DNA of 64,000 nucleotides from an uncultured Alphaproteobacteria bacterium (GTDB lineage: Bacteria; Pseudomonadota; Alphaproteobacteria; GCA-2731375): positions 85,367-149,366 of the forward strand of contig CATOSZ010000014.1 in assembly GCA_951812805.1 (NCBI GenBank), written 5' to 3'. Of this stretch, positions 17,879 through 27,428 are shown piece after piece. The notes below the pieces were generated by a model. That model searched no databases. It was not told the DNA's origin and saw only the letters and a program-made list of their open reading frames with translations. Numbering within the stretch: position 1 is the first letter of the stretch; the number at the start of each line of letters is the position of its first letter. The translations under genes were made by a program, and so were the position numbers.

Positions 17879-18970
17879 CTAGGGAAGCAGGCCGAGTCTA
17901 CGCATGGGCGCATACCGATAGTCGACGATCTTGCGCAACGTTGGCTCTTTGAAACGATGGCGTTCGCCCTGAGCCAGCAAGGCCGCAATGCGTCGCGAGG
18001 TGATGTACTTGTCGCGGCCGCGGATCTCCCGCGCGTCTTCCAGCACCCGGTTGATCTCGCGTACCAGTCGGGTGTCGCGCGTGACCTCCACTTCGCGATC
18101 CGCCGTCGTGTCTTCCCCGGCGCGCCGCCGCATAACTCCGGAAATACGAGCGGCTAGCACGTCTTCATCAAACGGCTTCGGCAGGTAATCTTCGGCACCC
18201 TCCTCGATGCAGCGGGCGAGGCCGGCGACGTCGTCGAAGCCGGAAACGATGATGACGGGGATATCGCGCCAGCGCTGCTCCGCCTTGATCCGGAGCAACA
18301 CCTCGAAGCCGTTCAACACGGGCAGCATGAGGTCCAGCAGGACGACATCGATCGCTTCGGCGTCGAGCACGTCGAGCGCGCCGCGTCCATCGGCAGCGGT
18401 CCGCGTCTCGTGCCCCATGCGGTCGAGGAAGCGGACCAGCAGCTGCCGCGCGCTTGCGTTGTCCTCCACGACGAGCACCGTCCCCGCTCGTGTCGGACCG
18501 GGGTCGGCACTCGGACGGGCGCCAAGGCTCAGGTTGAGGCGGTGCGCCATCGCACTGTTCAGATGATGCTCGACAATGCTGTCGAGCTGGGTAAAGAGCC
18601 GCCCGGCTTCGGCGATGATGAGTGCCAAATCGTCGGCGAAGGCGCCGTCCGCCCGTTCGACAAGCAACTCGGCATAGCCTTTGATGACAGTGAGAGGGGT
18701 CCGAATCTCGTGACAGAGGCGCCCTTCGGCTGTACCGCCTTCCATCGTAGCGAGATACCCGTCGCCGGCGTCCGTGTCGAGCAGGCGGTCGATCAGGGCG
18801 AAGAGCTCCTGGCCGGCCTCGGCGATACGGTCGAGTTCAGGCAGGATATCGGTGCGTTGCGCTTGGCGGGCCTGCGATCTGAGGGCCCGGCCGTGGCTTC
18901 GAATGGCGTGCGCCGGCGCCAATAATTCGTGCCGCAGGCCAGCAAGACGAGCGTTGGTGGTTCTCAGCAT
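17879..18970 (-). CDS. Hybrid phosphorelay protein: HisKA-like helices plus receiver, no ATPase domain
   Basis: The 363-residue protein carries a degenerate H-box near the N-terminus (RHELLAPAHAI), a canonical one at about residues 83-95 (RLCHEIRTPLTVIKGYAEL), and a receiver domain at about 163-280 with the phospho-acceptor aspartate in VVLLDLMLPVLNGFE and lysine in YLPKPFDED. There is no HATPase domain, so it cannot autophosphorylate. It ends with about 80 residues of unrecognised, basic, helical sequence (DKYITSRRIAALLAQGE). It overlaps the membrane kinase gene by seven bases and is presumably its phosphorelay partner; this role is inferred. Confidence 0.8.
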   Translation of the reverse strand: MLRTTNARLAGLRHELLAPAHAIRSHGRALRSQARQAQRTDILPELDRIAEAGQELFALIDRLLDTDAGDGYLATMEGGTAEGRLCHEIRTPLTVIKGYAELLVERADGAFADDLALIIAEAGRLFTQLDSIVEHHLNSAMAHRLNLSLGARPSADPGPTRAGTVLVVEDNASARQLLVRFLDRMGHETRTAADGRGALDVLDAEAIDVVLLDLMLPVLNGFEVLLRIKAEQRWRDIPVIIVSGFDDVAGLARCIEEGAEDYLPKPFDEDVLAARISGVMRRRAGEDTTADREVEVTRDTRLVREINRVLEDAREIRGRDKYITSRRIAALLAQGERHRFKEPTLRKIVDYRYAPMRRLGLLP

Positions 18971-20970
18971 GGCGCGACGGTTTCCCTCCCGAGCGGCAAG
19001 CGGAGATGAAAGCTGGAGCCGACGCCGGGAGAGCTCTCAACATCGACCTCGCCGCCCAGCAGGTTCAAGAGGTTGCGGGTGATCGCAAGGCCGAGGCCGC
19101 TGCCGCCATGACGCCGCGTCGTGGATGAATCCGCTTGGGTAAAGGCGTCGAACACCCGTTCCATCTCATCCTCGCTCATGCCGATGCCGGTGTCGGAGAC
19201 GGTGATTCTGACCCCTCTTGCATTCCCGTCGACCGGAACGGGTGCCAGACGCACCCGGATTTCACCATCGCGCGTGAACTTAGAGGCATTGGAGAGCAGG
19301 TTGAACAACGCTTGGCGTACTTTGAGCTCGTCACTTCGAAATTCTCCGACCGCCTGGTCAACCTCGAGAATCAGTCGATTGCCGTTCTTGACGGCCAGAG
19401 GGCGGGCCGCCTCCGCAACGTCCTCGACGATGCCTGGGAGATTGAAGGCGTCGTGTCGCACCTCCATCTTGCCCGCCTCGATCCGTGAGAGATCCAGCAC
19501 CCCGTCGACCAGCGATAGGAGGTGCTGTCCAGACGCGCGAACGTGCTCCAGCGTCGGCTCGGCGGTCGTCTCCCCCGCCGCCTGGGCGCGCTCGAGCAGC
19601 AGTTCGGTGGAGCCGATGATGACGGTTAAGGGCGTTCGCAGCTCGTGGCTCATGTTGGCGAGAAAACGGCTCTTCGCCGTGCTCGCCTCCAGCGCTTCGT
19701 CGCGGGCTTGCGCCAGTTCGGCGGTTCGCTCGGCGACACGGGCTTCCAGCCCCTCGTTGGCAGCCCGGATTTCGGCCGCCTGGGAATCGGCCGCGCGTTT
19801 GAAGGCGGCCACCGAGCGGGCCATCGCGCCAATTTCATCGGCACGGCCGGTCTCCGGAACCTCGATGTCGCGCGCTCCCTCGGCAAGGGCCGTCATGTTG
19901 CCGGCGATACGGTCGAGCGGACGCACGATCCAGCCAAACACAATCCAGAGGGCGACAGCCGTGATAATTATGGCCAGTGCGAGAACCAGGGAAGCGAACA
20001 TGATCTCTTGTCGACCGGCCGCGACGACGGCCTCAGCCCGTGCACGCGTTTCGAGGCCGATCAACTCGGCCAGCGACGACAGCGCGTGTAGGGCTTCGTC
20101 GCTTTTCGAGACCCAGTTGGCGGCGGTGGTTCCGTAGGGCGCTCCTTCCATGCCGGCGAGCACCACCGGATAGCGCAGTTGCCCGAAATCATGGAAGTAG
20201 CCGCGCCGGGCCGCCTCCACGGCGGCAACGACCGGGCTTTCCTCGCCGGCATCGCGGGTTACGTTCTCGACGGTTTCCCAGGTCCGCTGAAACTGCCCGC
20301 GCCAGCCGGCGAGCCGCTCGGCATCACCCAACACCAGGAACGCCTCGGCGGCGATCGCGCGGGCGAGAAGTGCCTGTTCGCGTCGCGCGAACTCTGTCAT
20401 TGCCATGGCGGCGTGCTTCAAGCGGCGGAGCCCCGCGAGCTCTATGCTTCGCGATTGGTTGCCAAAGCGCAGCCGGTCGGCAACGAGACGGTCGAGGTCG
20501 ACCAGACGGGCGATGGTAGCTGGCCAGGCCCGAGCCACAATCCTGTCACGCTCTGTTGCGGGCTTGGCGAGCGCCTCGTCGACGGCGTCTCGCGTTCGCG
20601 CGAGGTGGGCGCCCGCCTCATCGAGCCGTGCGGCCAGAGTGTGCGCCTGATCGAATCGTTGGAGCGTAGCAAAAGCCGTGGCTCGCGCCCCATCCACGGC
20701 ACGACGTGATGCGGCAATCGCCTTGTGCTCCCGCGCCCCGGCCGGCACCGCCCGGGCGAGCGCAATGCCCGTAACCAACCGCTCCGCCACGAGGGCGGCG
20801 TCAAGTACAGAGATGTGGTCCAGCGCGGCCTCCGTCGCCAAAATGGCCTCCGCCCCCGCCATCCGCTGCCGAGCACTCAGCCAGCGTTCTCCTGCAAGCA
20901 GCACAACGACAAGTGCGCCGGCGATGCCGATCGACAGCAGTACATTTCGAACGCTCATATACCGACGCAT
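18964..20970 (-). CDS. Membrane sensor histidine kinase with HAMP domain
   Basis: The 668-residue kinase has a first transmembrane helix (about 8-25), a periplasmic domain of about 290 residues rich in alanine and arginine helices, a second helix (FASLVLALAIIITAVALWIV), a HAMP linker, a coiled coil, the HisKA box (MSHELRTPLTVIIGSTEL) and an ATPase domain with NLLSNASKFT, DTGIGM and GGSGLGLAI boxes. There is no receiver in this protein; the overlapping downstream gene supplies one. AAGGAATCTC precedes the ATG. The ligand sensed by the periplasmic helical bundle is unknown. Confidence 0.93.
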   Translation of the reverse strand: MRRYMSVRNVLLSIGIAGALVVVLLAGERWLSARQRMAGAEAILATEAALDHISVLDAALVAERLVTGIALARAVPAGAREHKAIAASRRAVDGARATAFATLQRFDQAHTLAARLDEAGAHLARTRDAVDEALAKPATERDRIVARAWPATIARLVDLDRLVADRLRFGNQSRSIELAGLRRLKHAAMAMTEFARREQALLARAIAAEAFLVLGDAERLAGWRGQFQRTWETVENVTRDAGEESPVVAAVEAARRGYFHDFGQLRYPVVLAGMEGAPYGTTAANWVSKSDEALHALSSLAELIGLETRARAEAVVAAGRQEIMFASLVLALAIIITAVALWIVFGWIVRPLDRIAGNMTALAEGARDIEVPETGRADEIGAMARSVAAFKRAADSQAAEIRAANEGLEARVAERTAELAQARDEALEASTAKSRFLANMSHELRTPLTVIIGSTELLLERAQAAGETTAEPTLEHVRASGQHLLSLVDGVLDLSRIEAGKMEVRHDAFNLPGIVEDVAEAARPLAVKNGNRLILEVDQAVGEFRSDELKVRQALFNLLSNASKFTRDGEIRVRLAPVPVDGNARGVRITVSDTGIGMSEDEMERVFDAFTQADSSTTRRHGGSGLGLAITRNLLNLLGGEVDVESSPGVGSSFHLRLPLGRETVAPC

Positions 20971-21099
20971 GAGATTCCTTCCCCGTACACACCATCGCTG
21001 AGGCCGATGGTTTCAATACACACGCCTGCCGGCGAGGCGGGCAAGCACAGCCCTGTGGGAAACAGCACAAACATTCCCGATAGCGATCTAACTCCGCAG

Positions 21100-23061
21100 T
21101 TACTCGGATAGCCGTTCAAACCTAATCGTCATGTCATAAATGCCCTCCCAGCCACTATGACCGTAAGTTTCAGTATCAATGTTCACGACACCCTCGTTTA
21201 TCGAGCCTCGCCCTTTGAATTTACGTGGGTAAGACCAGACAGATTCGCTACCAGATCTTTCGATCAAGCCGTCGAAGATCAACTCGGATCCGATGACTTG
21301 GCCATCAAGCCAATACTCGCTACCTCGACCTTCCAGATGAACGTCGAACCTGCCATCGAAGATGTCGAACTCGTAGACGGACGTCCCGCTGGTTTGTGAA
21401 AAAGAGGTACGCATGGTCGAAGTGAAACGCCAACGGCCGTCGTACGGACGAGTTGAGCGGGTTATCGCCGATGCCTCGATTGCCAAGCCCGGTCGTATCG
21501 TCGCCAATACCCTGACCTTCGCGGGCAGTTGTGGCGCCTCGGCCCGGGTCACCACGGCCAGGGCGCCCGGCTCGCGGGCGACGCGGCGGATGACGGCGTC
21601 GGTCGTCTCAATCTCCGGTGGCGCTCGGATTGCCGCCATCCGGGTCCGATATTGCTGGGCGCTCATGTCCAGGACGATCGCGCAGAATTCAGCGAAGCCC
21701 GCATTGTCAGCGGCGCGCGCGATGGGCATCGCGAGACTGCCATCGGGCCAGGACATCGCCTCGCCGAGGTACATCTTGCGGGCAAGTTCCAGCCTCGCCG
21801 CATCGGAGCCGGAATAGTCGTTATTGGCATTCATGATCAATAGGATCTCTTGAACCCCTTCTAGACCCGGTGGATTCAACCAGACGATTTCGTTGCCTTC
21901 GTGGTGACCAGATATTGTTAAATCGATATCCGTACCCGAGATGAAGACACGCACCTTAGATAACCACCCACCTTTGATATCCCCGTCATCAATGTGAAGA
22001 TCGATCTCAACTTCTCGATTTTTGCCGCGCTGTCCAAGAAAGCGCATGGATCGGATATTGATCGCGCCATCGCTGGTCACATTACCTAGGTGGGTGTACG
22101 GATTCAGGGACGCAATCAGGCGTTCGCGATGTGGATAGGCGAGAAAGGCGGCAAGCAGCGCCAGCTCTGAAATCGTTTTGATTGTCGGCCTTACACTCTG
22201 ACTTGCGCTGCTTTTGTGATCTACGTCTTTTGTACTCGCACTGTTCCATTTGACTCCGGCCGCGCTCGAGTGCCCAACGATACGCCATTTGCGTTCACGC
22301 CACTCGAAATCAATGACGGAATCCGATTCATATAGGCCGCCATTCCAGGAGTTCATGAGGGCGACACGCACGAGTGCCTTGCCGCGCGTACCCTCTTCTT
22401 TCAGGATAATTATTTTTACAACGTCTACAACGCTAGTGTAGTGGTTATTGGTAGTTCTATTCATGGGAAATAGTTCATGGCTAACCATGTAGTTTTTCGC
22501 GGAATTGATGAACAACTTCTTACCTGGTCCAATAAGATACTGCCTCAGACTCCAATCTATGTTCCGCCGAATCGTTTCATTTTCACGCTGCGGTGACACG
22601 GCAGTCCTACGCTCGATATCTGCCTTTACATGATCTCCAGCCTCGTGCGCCAGGATCTGTATTCGTTCGGCACCGGCCTCGACCTCCAAGGCGGCCCAGT
22701 TCTCTATACCGACATAGAAATTGTTTGTGGTATCTCCCCAGAGCACTTTGCCGATGAGGCGGAAGCGGCCGGCAGACCGCGGCTGAATATCGTGCGTTTC
22801 GAACCCGCGGATAAACTTGTGAGATTTGTCACCAGTGGGCTCGGGGAAGGCGCCGGTACGGAAGTTGTAGATGTTCAGGTGGTCGATGAAGTCCATCATC
22901 TCCCGATCCAGCCGAAGGTATAGTTCCTCGACTGCACTATCCGTCGCGGCTTGGGCGACGACGGGTGAGCTGCCCACCACCCCCGTGGCTGACCCAGCGA
23001 AAAGCCAAGGCACCGCGAGCAGTACCGCCAGGACCTGGCCAAGGCGGGGCCAACGTCGCAT
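21100..23061 (-). CDS. Large exported protein of unknown function
   Basis: The 653-residue product starts at ATG 23061, one base after the stop of the upstream receiver gene. It has a signal peptide or anchor (residues about 6-25, VLAVLLAVPWLFAGSA) and no family I recognise. Visible regions are an N-terminal LYLRLDREMMDFIDHLN helix, a mixed central part ending in a hydrophobic LALLAAFLAYP segment, a DLHIDDGD-containing stretch, and a beta-rich C-terminus of about 130 residues (FEFDIFDG-like strands, YEFDIFDGRFDVHLEGRG). GC content is clearly lower than in the kinases, which suggests transfer. Coupling to a receiver gene points to a role in signal input, but this is only context. Confidence 0.75.
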   Translation of the reverse strand: MRRWPRLGQVLAVLLAVPWLFAGSATGVVGSSPVVAQAATDSAVEELYLRLDREMMDFIDHLNIYNFRTGAFPEPTGDKSHKFIRGFETHDIQPRSAGRFRLIGKVLWGDTTNNFYVGIENWAALEVEAGAERIQILAHEAGDHVKADIERRTAVSPQRENETIRRNIDWSLRQYLIGPGKKLFINSAKNYMVSHELFPMNRTTNNHYTSVVDVVKIIILKEEGTRGKALVRVALMNSWNGGLYESDSVIDFEWRERKWRIVGHSSAAGVKWNSASTKDVDHKSSASQSVRPTIKTISELALLAAFLAYPHRERLIASLNPYTHLGNVTSDGAINIRSMRFLGQRGKNREVEIDLHIDDGDIKGGWLSKVRVFISGTDIDLTISGHHEGNEIVWLNPPGLEGVQEILLIMNANNDYSGSDAARLELARKMYLGEAMSWPDGSLAMPIARAADNAGFAEFCAIVLDMSAQQYRTRMAAIRAPPEIETTDAVIRRVAREPGALAVVTRAEAPQLPAKVRVLATIRPGLAIEASAITRSTRPYDGRWRFTSTMRTSFSQTSGTSVYEFDIFDGRFDVHLEGRGSEYWLDGQVIGSELIFDGLIERSGSESVWSYPRKFKGRGSINEGVVNIDTETYGHSGWEGIYDMTIRFERLSE

Positions 23062-23062
23062 T

Positions 23063-23431
23063 CTAACGTCCGCCCACCAGTCGCGCGATCTTCTCGTCGA
23101 GGCGAGCGAAGTCCACGGGTTTCGTCTCATAGTCATCGCAACCGGCCGCCAACGCCTTGTCGCGGTCGCAGCTCATCGCATGCGCCGTCAGAGCCAGAAC
23201 CGGGATCTCGCGGGTATCCGCCGCCGCCTTGAGCAGCCCTACCGCCTCCCAGCCGTCCACCTCGGGCAAGCTCATATCCAGAATGACCACGTCCGGTGCG
23301 GCAGATCGGGTTCGATCAACGACGCCGATTGCGTTATCGAACGCCACGACCTCGTGGCCGCGCAAAGATAGCCGTTCCACGATCATCTCGCGGATCACTT
23401 CATGATCCTCAATGAAGAGAATTCTTGCCAC
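23063..23431 (-). CDS. Single-domain response regulator
   Basis: The 122-residue receiver starts at GTG 23431 (MARILFIEDHEVIREM). It has the acidic pocket ED, the phospho-acceptor aspartate in VVILDMSLPEVDG, the threonine in ALTAHA and the lysine in YETKPVD. There is no output domain, so it likely passes phosphate within a relay or acts by protein contact, as DivK and CpdR do. It is followed after one base by the large exported unknown, and the kinase gene lies 130 bases beyond that on the same strand. The frame stays open upstream to 23674 but that part has no receiver features. Confidence 0.9.
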   Translation of the reverse strand: MARILFIEDHEVIREMIVERLSLRGHEVVAFDNAIGVVDRTRSAAPDVVILDMSLPEVDGWEAVGLLKAAADTREIPVLALTAHAMSCDRDKALAAGCDDYETKPVDFARLDEKIARLVGGR

Positions 23432-23933
23432 GTCCAGCCTATCGTCAGTTTGCTGCTCTCTATGGAAAATGGATATTTTGGATATTTCAAGCCATAAGCT
23501 GCAAGGGTGAGGTATCGTCCATTCGAACCCCGCAGGGTCATACCGCCCAACCTGGCAAAAGCCCGCAGTCAACCAACATTGATGCGTGCCGATGCGTTCA
23601 CGGATACCTTGATCGCGGTGGTCAAAGAAATCGATGTCGAGATGGGCCGGTTCCAAGCATAGGTTCTCGGACAATGTGCGGGTGACACGTATCGTAGCGT
23701 GGCACGATCACAGGAAACTTGCCGACATCGCGATTTCCAGCCGTGGGTCATATGTTCACTTGTTATATTATTTATTTAATGTTTTTTGTCGAACTCATCC
23801 GGACATAATCCTGGCGAAAGCGGATGTTGGGTTGGGTGACTTCGGAAGCGTGGGAAACCTGCTGCGATCAGAAGTGGCTTGGGTGCGAGCTTTGCACCAT
23901 CGAAGCTGTGACCGGAACCAAACGCCACATGCC
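23432..23933. other. Intergenic stretch with a possible gene remnant
   Basis: About 500 bases separate the receiver gene from the convergent-side cyclase. On the + strand, 23576-23662 reads MRADAFTDTLIAVVKEIDVE... to a TAG and has coding-like codon use, so it could be the end of a decayed gene. The stretch 23750-23790 is strongly AT-rich and may hold a promoter. I see no intact gene here. Confidence 0.35.
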
Positions 23934-25625
23934 CTATTCGGGTAGCCCGGCCGCGTGCCATCCCGCGGCGATGTGCGCCCAGTCGCCGTCCCGCTTCAAC
24001 GGCCAGATCCGCATTTCCGACAGGGTGAAGTCGGCGTGCCGCGTGATCAGGCGATCCGCGCACTGCCGTACCACGTCGTCGTTTCCGGCATGCGCCGCCG
24101 CGCTGATCATCAGCAACAGGTTCCGCGGCACGTCCTCTATTCTCTGGTTCACCATCTGGCCCCAGACCAGGACCTCCTCGTGGCGGCGCGAGAGCAACAG
24201 GCCGAGCATCAAATACGCGGCGTTCTGCGAAAACAGCCGCAGGCCTTTCAGCGGTTCGATCGCCTTCAGGGCGATGTCCGTGCCCTCCGCGATCCGGCCG
24301 CCGTAAATCAGGGCCGCGGCATGGGCCATCTGGCCTTGCGCATAATGCGGGGCGATCGTCATCAGCTGTTCGGCGGTGAACAGCGCACCGGTCGGGTCTT
24401 CGCCGAGTTCCAGCAGCGCTAGCGCTAGCATGGCGTGCGCGAAGTCGCTGCGTGGATTGAGGCGCACCGCCTTGCGCAGATAGGCGATCGCCTGTTCGCG
24501 GTCCGCCGCGGTCGGCGCTCGCCAGCCGCAGTTCGGCTCGATCGTGCAGGCCATCCCCGCCATGGCGAGCGCGCTGGCGTCGTCGGGATCGCGGGCCAGC
24601 ACGGTTTCGAGTGAGCGGCGGGCGTCCAGCCATTCCTCGTATTTCAGGTCCGACAGCAGGCCGCCGGCCCGGACCCGGATGCGTTTGCTTTCCTGTTCGT
24701 CCGCCGGCAGGTCGGCATTTTCCAGGGCGGAGGCTTCGTAATTGAAGGCGGCGAACCGGAGCGACGTGCACATGCGCAGCGCCAAATCGTCTTCGGCCTC
24801 GAACAGATCGGCGATGACGCCGTCGAACCGTTCGGACTTGATCAGCTTGGAATCGTTCCGGTCGACCAGGCGAATGACGGCGCGGTAGCGCGCGCCGACC
24901 GCCTGCAGGGAGCCTTCCACCAACATGTCGGCGTGTTCCGTCTCGGTGACGAGCGCCATGCCGGCCTGGTTGGCGAGGGCGGCGCGGATCGCCTCGTTGA
25001 CGCCGTCGCACAACAGCCGCGCGTCATCGTCACCGGCCTTCATGTCGAGGCCCTCGAAACCGAGATTGATGCTTCGTGGTCGGGCGGTGGCAGCCGCGGC
25101 CGCGGTCCCGTCGTCGCCGTCGGGCGCCGCCGGGACGTCGTTCCAGGAGAACGCGGTGACGTCGCGTTCGATGTTCTTCAACTTCAACGGCGTCGTCTTG
25201 TGGAAAGCGACGGCGACCTGCCCGTCCAGACTGTGGTGCACGACGTCGGAGATCAGAATACCGCCCGGCGCGGCGGCGGCCTGCAGGCGTGCGGCGACGT
25301 TCACGCCATCGCCGAACAGGTCCTCGTCCTCCCGCACCACGTCGCCGAGATGCACGCCCATGCGCAATTGCAATTCAGGGGTCTCGGTCAGGCCCTCCTG
25401 CACGGCGATGCCGCATTGCACGGCATCGGTGACACTGGCGAAGGAGACGATCCAGCCGTCGCCCATGTTCTCGACGATCTCGCCGCCGTGTCGGGTCACA
25501 CAGGGGGTGAACAGCCCGCTGCGCAGTTTTCGCAGGGCGGCGAGCGTCGCGGCCTGGTCCGCCCCCATCAGCTTGGAATAGCCCACGACATCGGCGGCGA
25601 GGATGGCTGTGAGCCTACGTTCCAC
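23934..25625 (-). CDS. Class III nucleotide cyclase with TolB-like and TPR regions
   Basis: The 563-residue protein starts at GTG 25625 behind AAAGGAAG. The cyclase domain covers residues about 3-165 (ILAADVVGYSKLMGADQA, NMGDGWIVSFASV, FGDGVNVAARLQA). The second metal-site segment reads MGDGW where most family members have GDS or GDG, so activity is likely. A TolB-like segment (INLGFEGLDMKAGDDDARLL ... LVEGSLQAVGARYRAVIRL) and C-terminal TPR helices follow. It has the same architecture as the gene at 13045-14823 but is only distantly similar in the tail. It stands alone and is divergent from an SDR gene. Confidence 0.9.
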   Translation of the reverse strand: MERRLTAILAADVVGYSKLMGADQAATLAALRKLRSGLFTPCVTRHGGEIVENMGDGWIVSFASVTDAVQCGIAVQEGLTETPELQLRMGVHLGDVVREDEDLFGDGVNVAARLQAAAAPGGILISDVVHHSLDGQVAVAFHKTTPLKLKNIERDVTAFSWNDVPAAPDGDDGTAAAAATARPRSINLGFEGLDMKAGDDDARLLCDGVNEAIRAALANQAGMALVTETEHADMLVEGSLQAVGARYRAVIRLVDRNDSKLIKSERFDGVIADLFEAEDDLALRMCTSLRFAAFNYEASALENADLPADEQESKRIRVRAGGLLSDLKYEEWLDARRSLETVLARDPDDASALAMAGMACTIEPNCGWRAPTAADREQAIAYLRKAVRLNPRSDFAHAMLALALLELGEDPTGALFTAEQLMTIAPHYAQGQMAHAAALIYGGRIAEGTDIALKAIEPLKGLRLFSQNAAYLMLGLLLSRRHEEVLVWGQMVNQRIEDVPRNLLLMISAAAHAGNDDVVRQCADRLITRHADFTLSEMRIWPLKRDGDWAHIAAGWHAAGLPE

Positions 25626-25817
25626 GGTTGGTCTTCCTTTGCCGGCAGGCGGGTGAATCGAGCGTTGTTATAAGGGAATTCGGTGCATGTCGCCCATCCG
25701 ACGACTGACAAATCGGTGAAGAGAGCGGCCGGGCGCCGGCGGGCGGCGCGAATATGCTAGCGTGCTGCGGGCCGTCGGGCCTGCGCGCAACAGCCAAACC
25801 TCGGAGTGAAACCGCCC

Positions 25818-26594
25818 ATGTCCCCAAGCCAGCAGGTCGCGATCGTCACCGGCGGATCCCGCGGTATCGGCCGCGCCATTTCCAGCCGCCTCGCCGATCA
25901 GGGGGCGGCGATCTGCGTCAACTATTCGGCCCAGGCCGCGCCCGCCGAGGCGCTGGTGGCGGAATTGAAGGCGAACGGCACTTCGGCGATCGCCGTCTGT
26001 GCCGACGTCGGCGAGGCTGAGCAGGCGCAGGCCCTCGTAGCACGGGCGGCCGCGGAGCTGGGCCCGCCCACCATCCTGGTCAACAATGCCGGCATCTCCG
26101 TGCCCGGCACCCTGGAAACCTTTGACGAAGCGGCGCTGGAGCGCATGCGCCGCGTCAACGTCAACGGGGTCGTCAACACCGTCCGCGCGGCCATGGCGGG
26201 CATGTCGGCGCAGGGTTATGGCCGCATCGTCAACATCGCCTCCAACGCCGCGATCGGCACGGCATTGCCCGGCACGACCTTCTATGCCGCAACGAAGGCC
26301 GAGGTGGTGGTCCTGACCAAGCGCTTCGCCTTGGAACTCGGCCCGGCCGGCATCACCGTGAACGTCGTCTGTCCCGGCTGGATCGTCACCGACATGACCC
26401 GCGGCAGCGCAAGCGAGGAAGAGTTCGCGACCCGCGTCGCCGGCATGCGGGAGCGGACGATGGTCGGCCGGGTCGGCGCACCGGACGACATCGCCGCCGC
26501 GGTCGCCTTCCTCGCCAGCCCGGAGGCCGGCTTCACCACCGCCCAGGTCCTCACCGTGGACGGCGGGCGCAAGGACTACATCGGCCACGGATAG
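25818..26594 (+). CDS. Short-chain dehydrogenase/reductase (FabG-like)
   Basis: The 258-residue SDR has the Rossmann motif TGGSRGIGRA, the NNAG motif and the catalytic Ser...YAATK set (NIASNAA ... FYAATKAEVVV), with VCPGWIVTDM near the end. The classical NADP(H)-dependent SDR family includes 3-oxoacyl-ACP reductases and many alcohol dehydrogenases; the substrate is not known. I use ATG 25818 with GGAG twelve bases upstream; a GTG four codons earlier is possible. It converges with the next SDR, 22 bases apart. Confidence 0.9.
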   Translation: MSPSQQVAIVTGGSRGIGRAISSRLADQGAAICVNYSAQAAPAEALVAELKANGTSAIAVCADVGEAEQAQALVARAAAELGPPTILVNNAGISVPGTLETFDEAALERMRRVNVNGVVNTVRAAMAGMSAQGYGRIVNIASNAAIGTALPGTTFYAATKAEVVVLTKRFALELGPAGITVNVVCPGWIVTDMTRGSASEEEFATRVAGMRERTMVGRVGAPDDIAAAVAFLASPEAGFTTAQVLTVDGGRKDYIGHG

Positions 26595-26616
26595 GGTGCG
26601 GCAAGCGGGGCGCCTC

Positions 26617-27414
26617 TCAGGTCGTTCGCGACAGCACCGCCTCGACGACCCGCACGACATGGGCGCATTTCTTGGGATCCAGGGCGTCGGGATGCGGGGG
26701 GGCGAAGCGACCCGCGTCGTTGTCGAAATACCGGCCCGACGCCGTCGCGAATTCGTCCGCCAGAGCCGCCCTGGCGAGGATGTCCGCACCGATGCGGAGA
26801 TCGCCGCCGGCGACACCGTAAGCCTCCTTGACCATCTTGCTGGCGAGCAGTGAGCCGGGATTGACCGCGACGACGACCGGCCCCCGGTCCTTTTGCACGG
26901 TCGCCAGGTCGCGCGACCACATCGTGAGCGCGAGCTTGCTTTGTGCGTAGGCCTCGCCGTCCGACAAATCGACGTCGCCGGCCAGGGCGGCCAGGTCGAC
27001 CGGGGACTGTGCCGCGGACGATAGATTGACGACGCGACCCGAGGGCCCGAGCGCGGGCAGGAGCCGTTGCGTCAGCAGATAGGGGGCGATCGTGTTGACG
27101 GCGAACCGCACGTCGAGCCCGTCTTCGGTCCGTGGATCCGCGACGCCGTAGACACCGGCGTTGTTGATCAGGACGTCGAGGCTCGAATGTCGTGCCGAGA
27201 CGTCACGGGCGAGCGCCTCCACCGCCGCCATGCGCGAAAGGTCGGCCACATGACGTTCCACCCGGCCACGTCCGGCAAAGGTCTGTTCGACCTGATCCAG
27301 CTTTGCCGCATTGCGACCGTGCAGCAGCACGTGATGGCCGGCGTCGATCAGCAGCTTGGCGGTTTCCCGGCCGATGCCGTCGGTCGAACCGGTTATCAGG
27401 ATGGTCTTTTGCAT
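26617..27414 (-). CDS. Short-chain dehydrogenase/reductase whose upstream region carries an IS
   Basis: The 265-residue SDR (MQKTILITGSTDGIGRETAK) resembles retinol-dehydrogenase/WW-oxidoreductase-like SDRs: TGSTDGIGRE cofactor loop, NNAGVYG, and NLSSAAQ ... YAQSKLA catalytic residues. The coding sequence is intact. Its Shine-Dalgarno AAAGGA (27422-27427) lies inside the 7-bp target duplication of an ISAs1-family element that begins at 27429. The gene has therefore lost its own promoter and the intergenic region it once shared with a divergent LysR gene. It may now depend on read-through from the transposase, which is on the same strand and ends 30 bases away. Confidence 0.9.
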   Translation of the reverse strand: MQKTILITGSTDGIGRETAKLLIDAGHHVLLHGRNAAKLDQVEQTFAGRGRVERHVADLSRMAAVEALARDVSARHSSLDVLINNAGVYGVADPRTEDGLDVRFAVNTIAPYLLTQRLLPALGPSGRVVNLSSAAQSPVDLAALAGDVDLSDGEAYAQSKLALTMWSRDLATVQKDRGPVVVAVNPGSLLASKMVKEAYGVAGGDLRIGADILARAALADEFATASGRYFDNDAGRFAPPHPDALDPKKCAHVVRVVEAVLSRTT

Positions 27415-27421
27415 TGCGCTG

Positions 27422-27428
27422 TCCTTTG
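27422..27428. repeat. Target-site duplication, left copy (ISAs1-family)
   Basis: TCCTTTG is found directly before the left inverted repeat and again at 28638-28644 after the right one. If the right end is drawn three bases shorter, the duplication reads as 10 bp (CTGTCCTTTG), closer to the 8-10 bp usual for this family. Confidence 0.8.
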
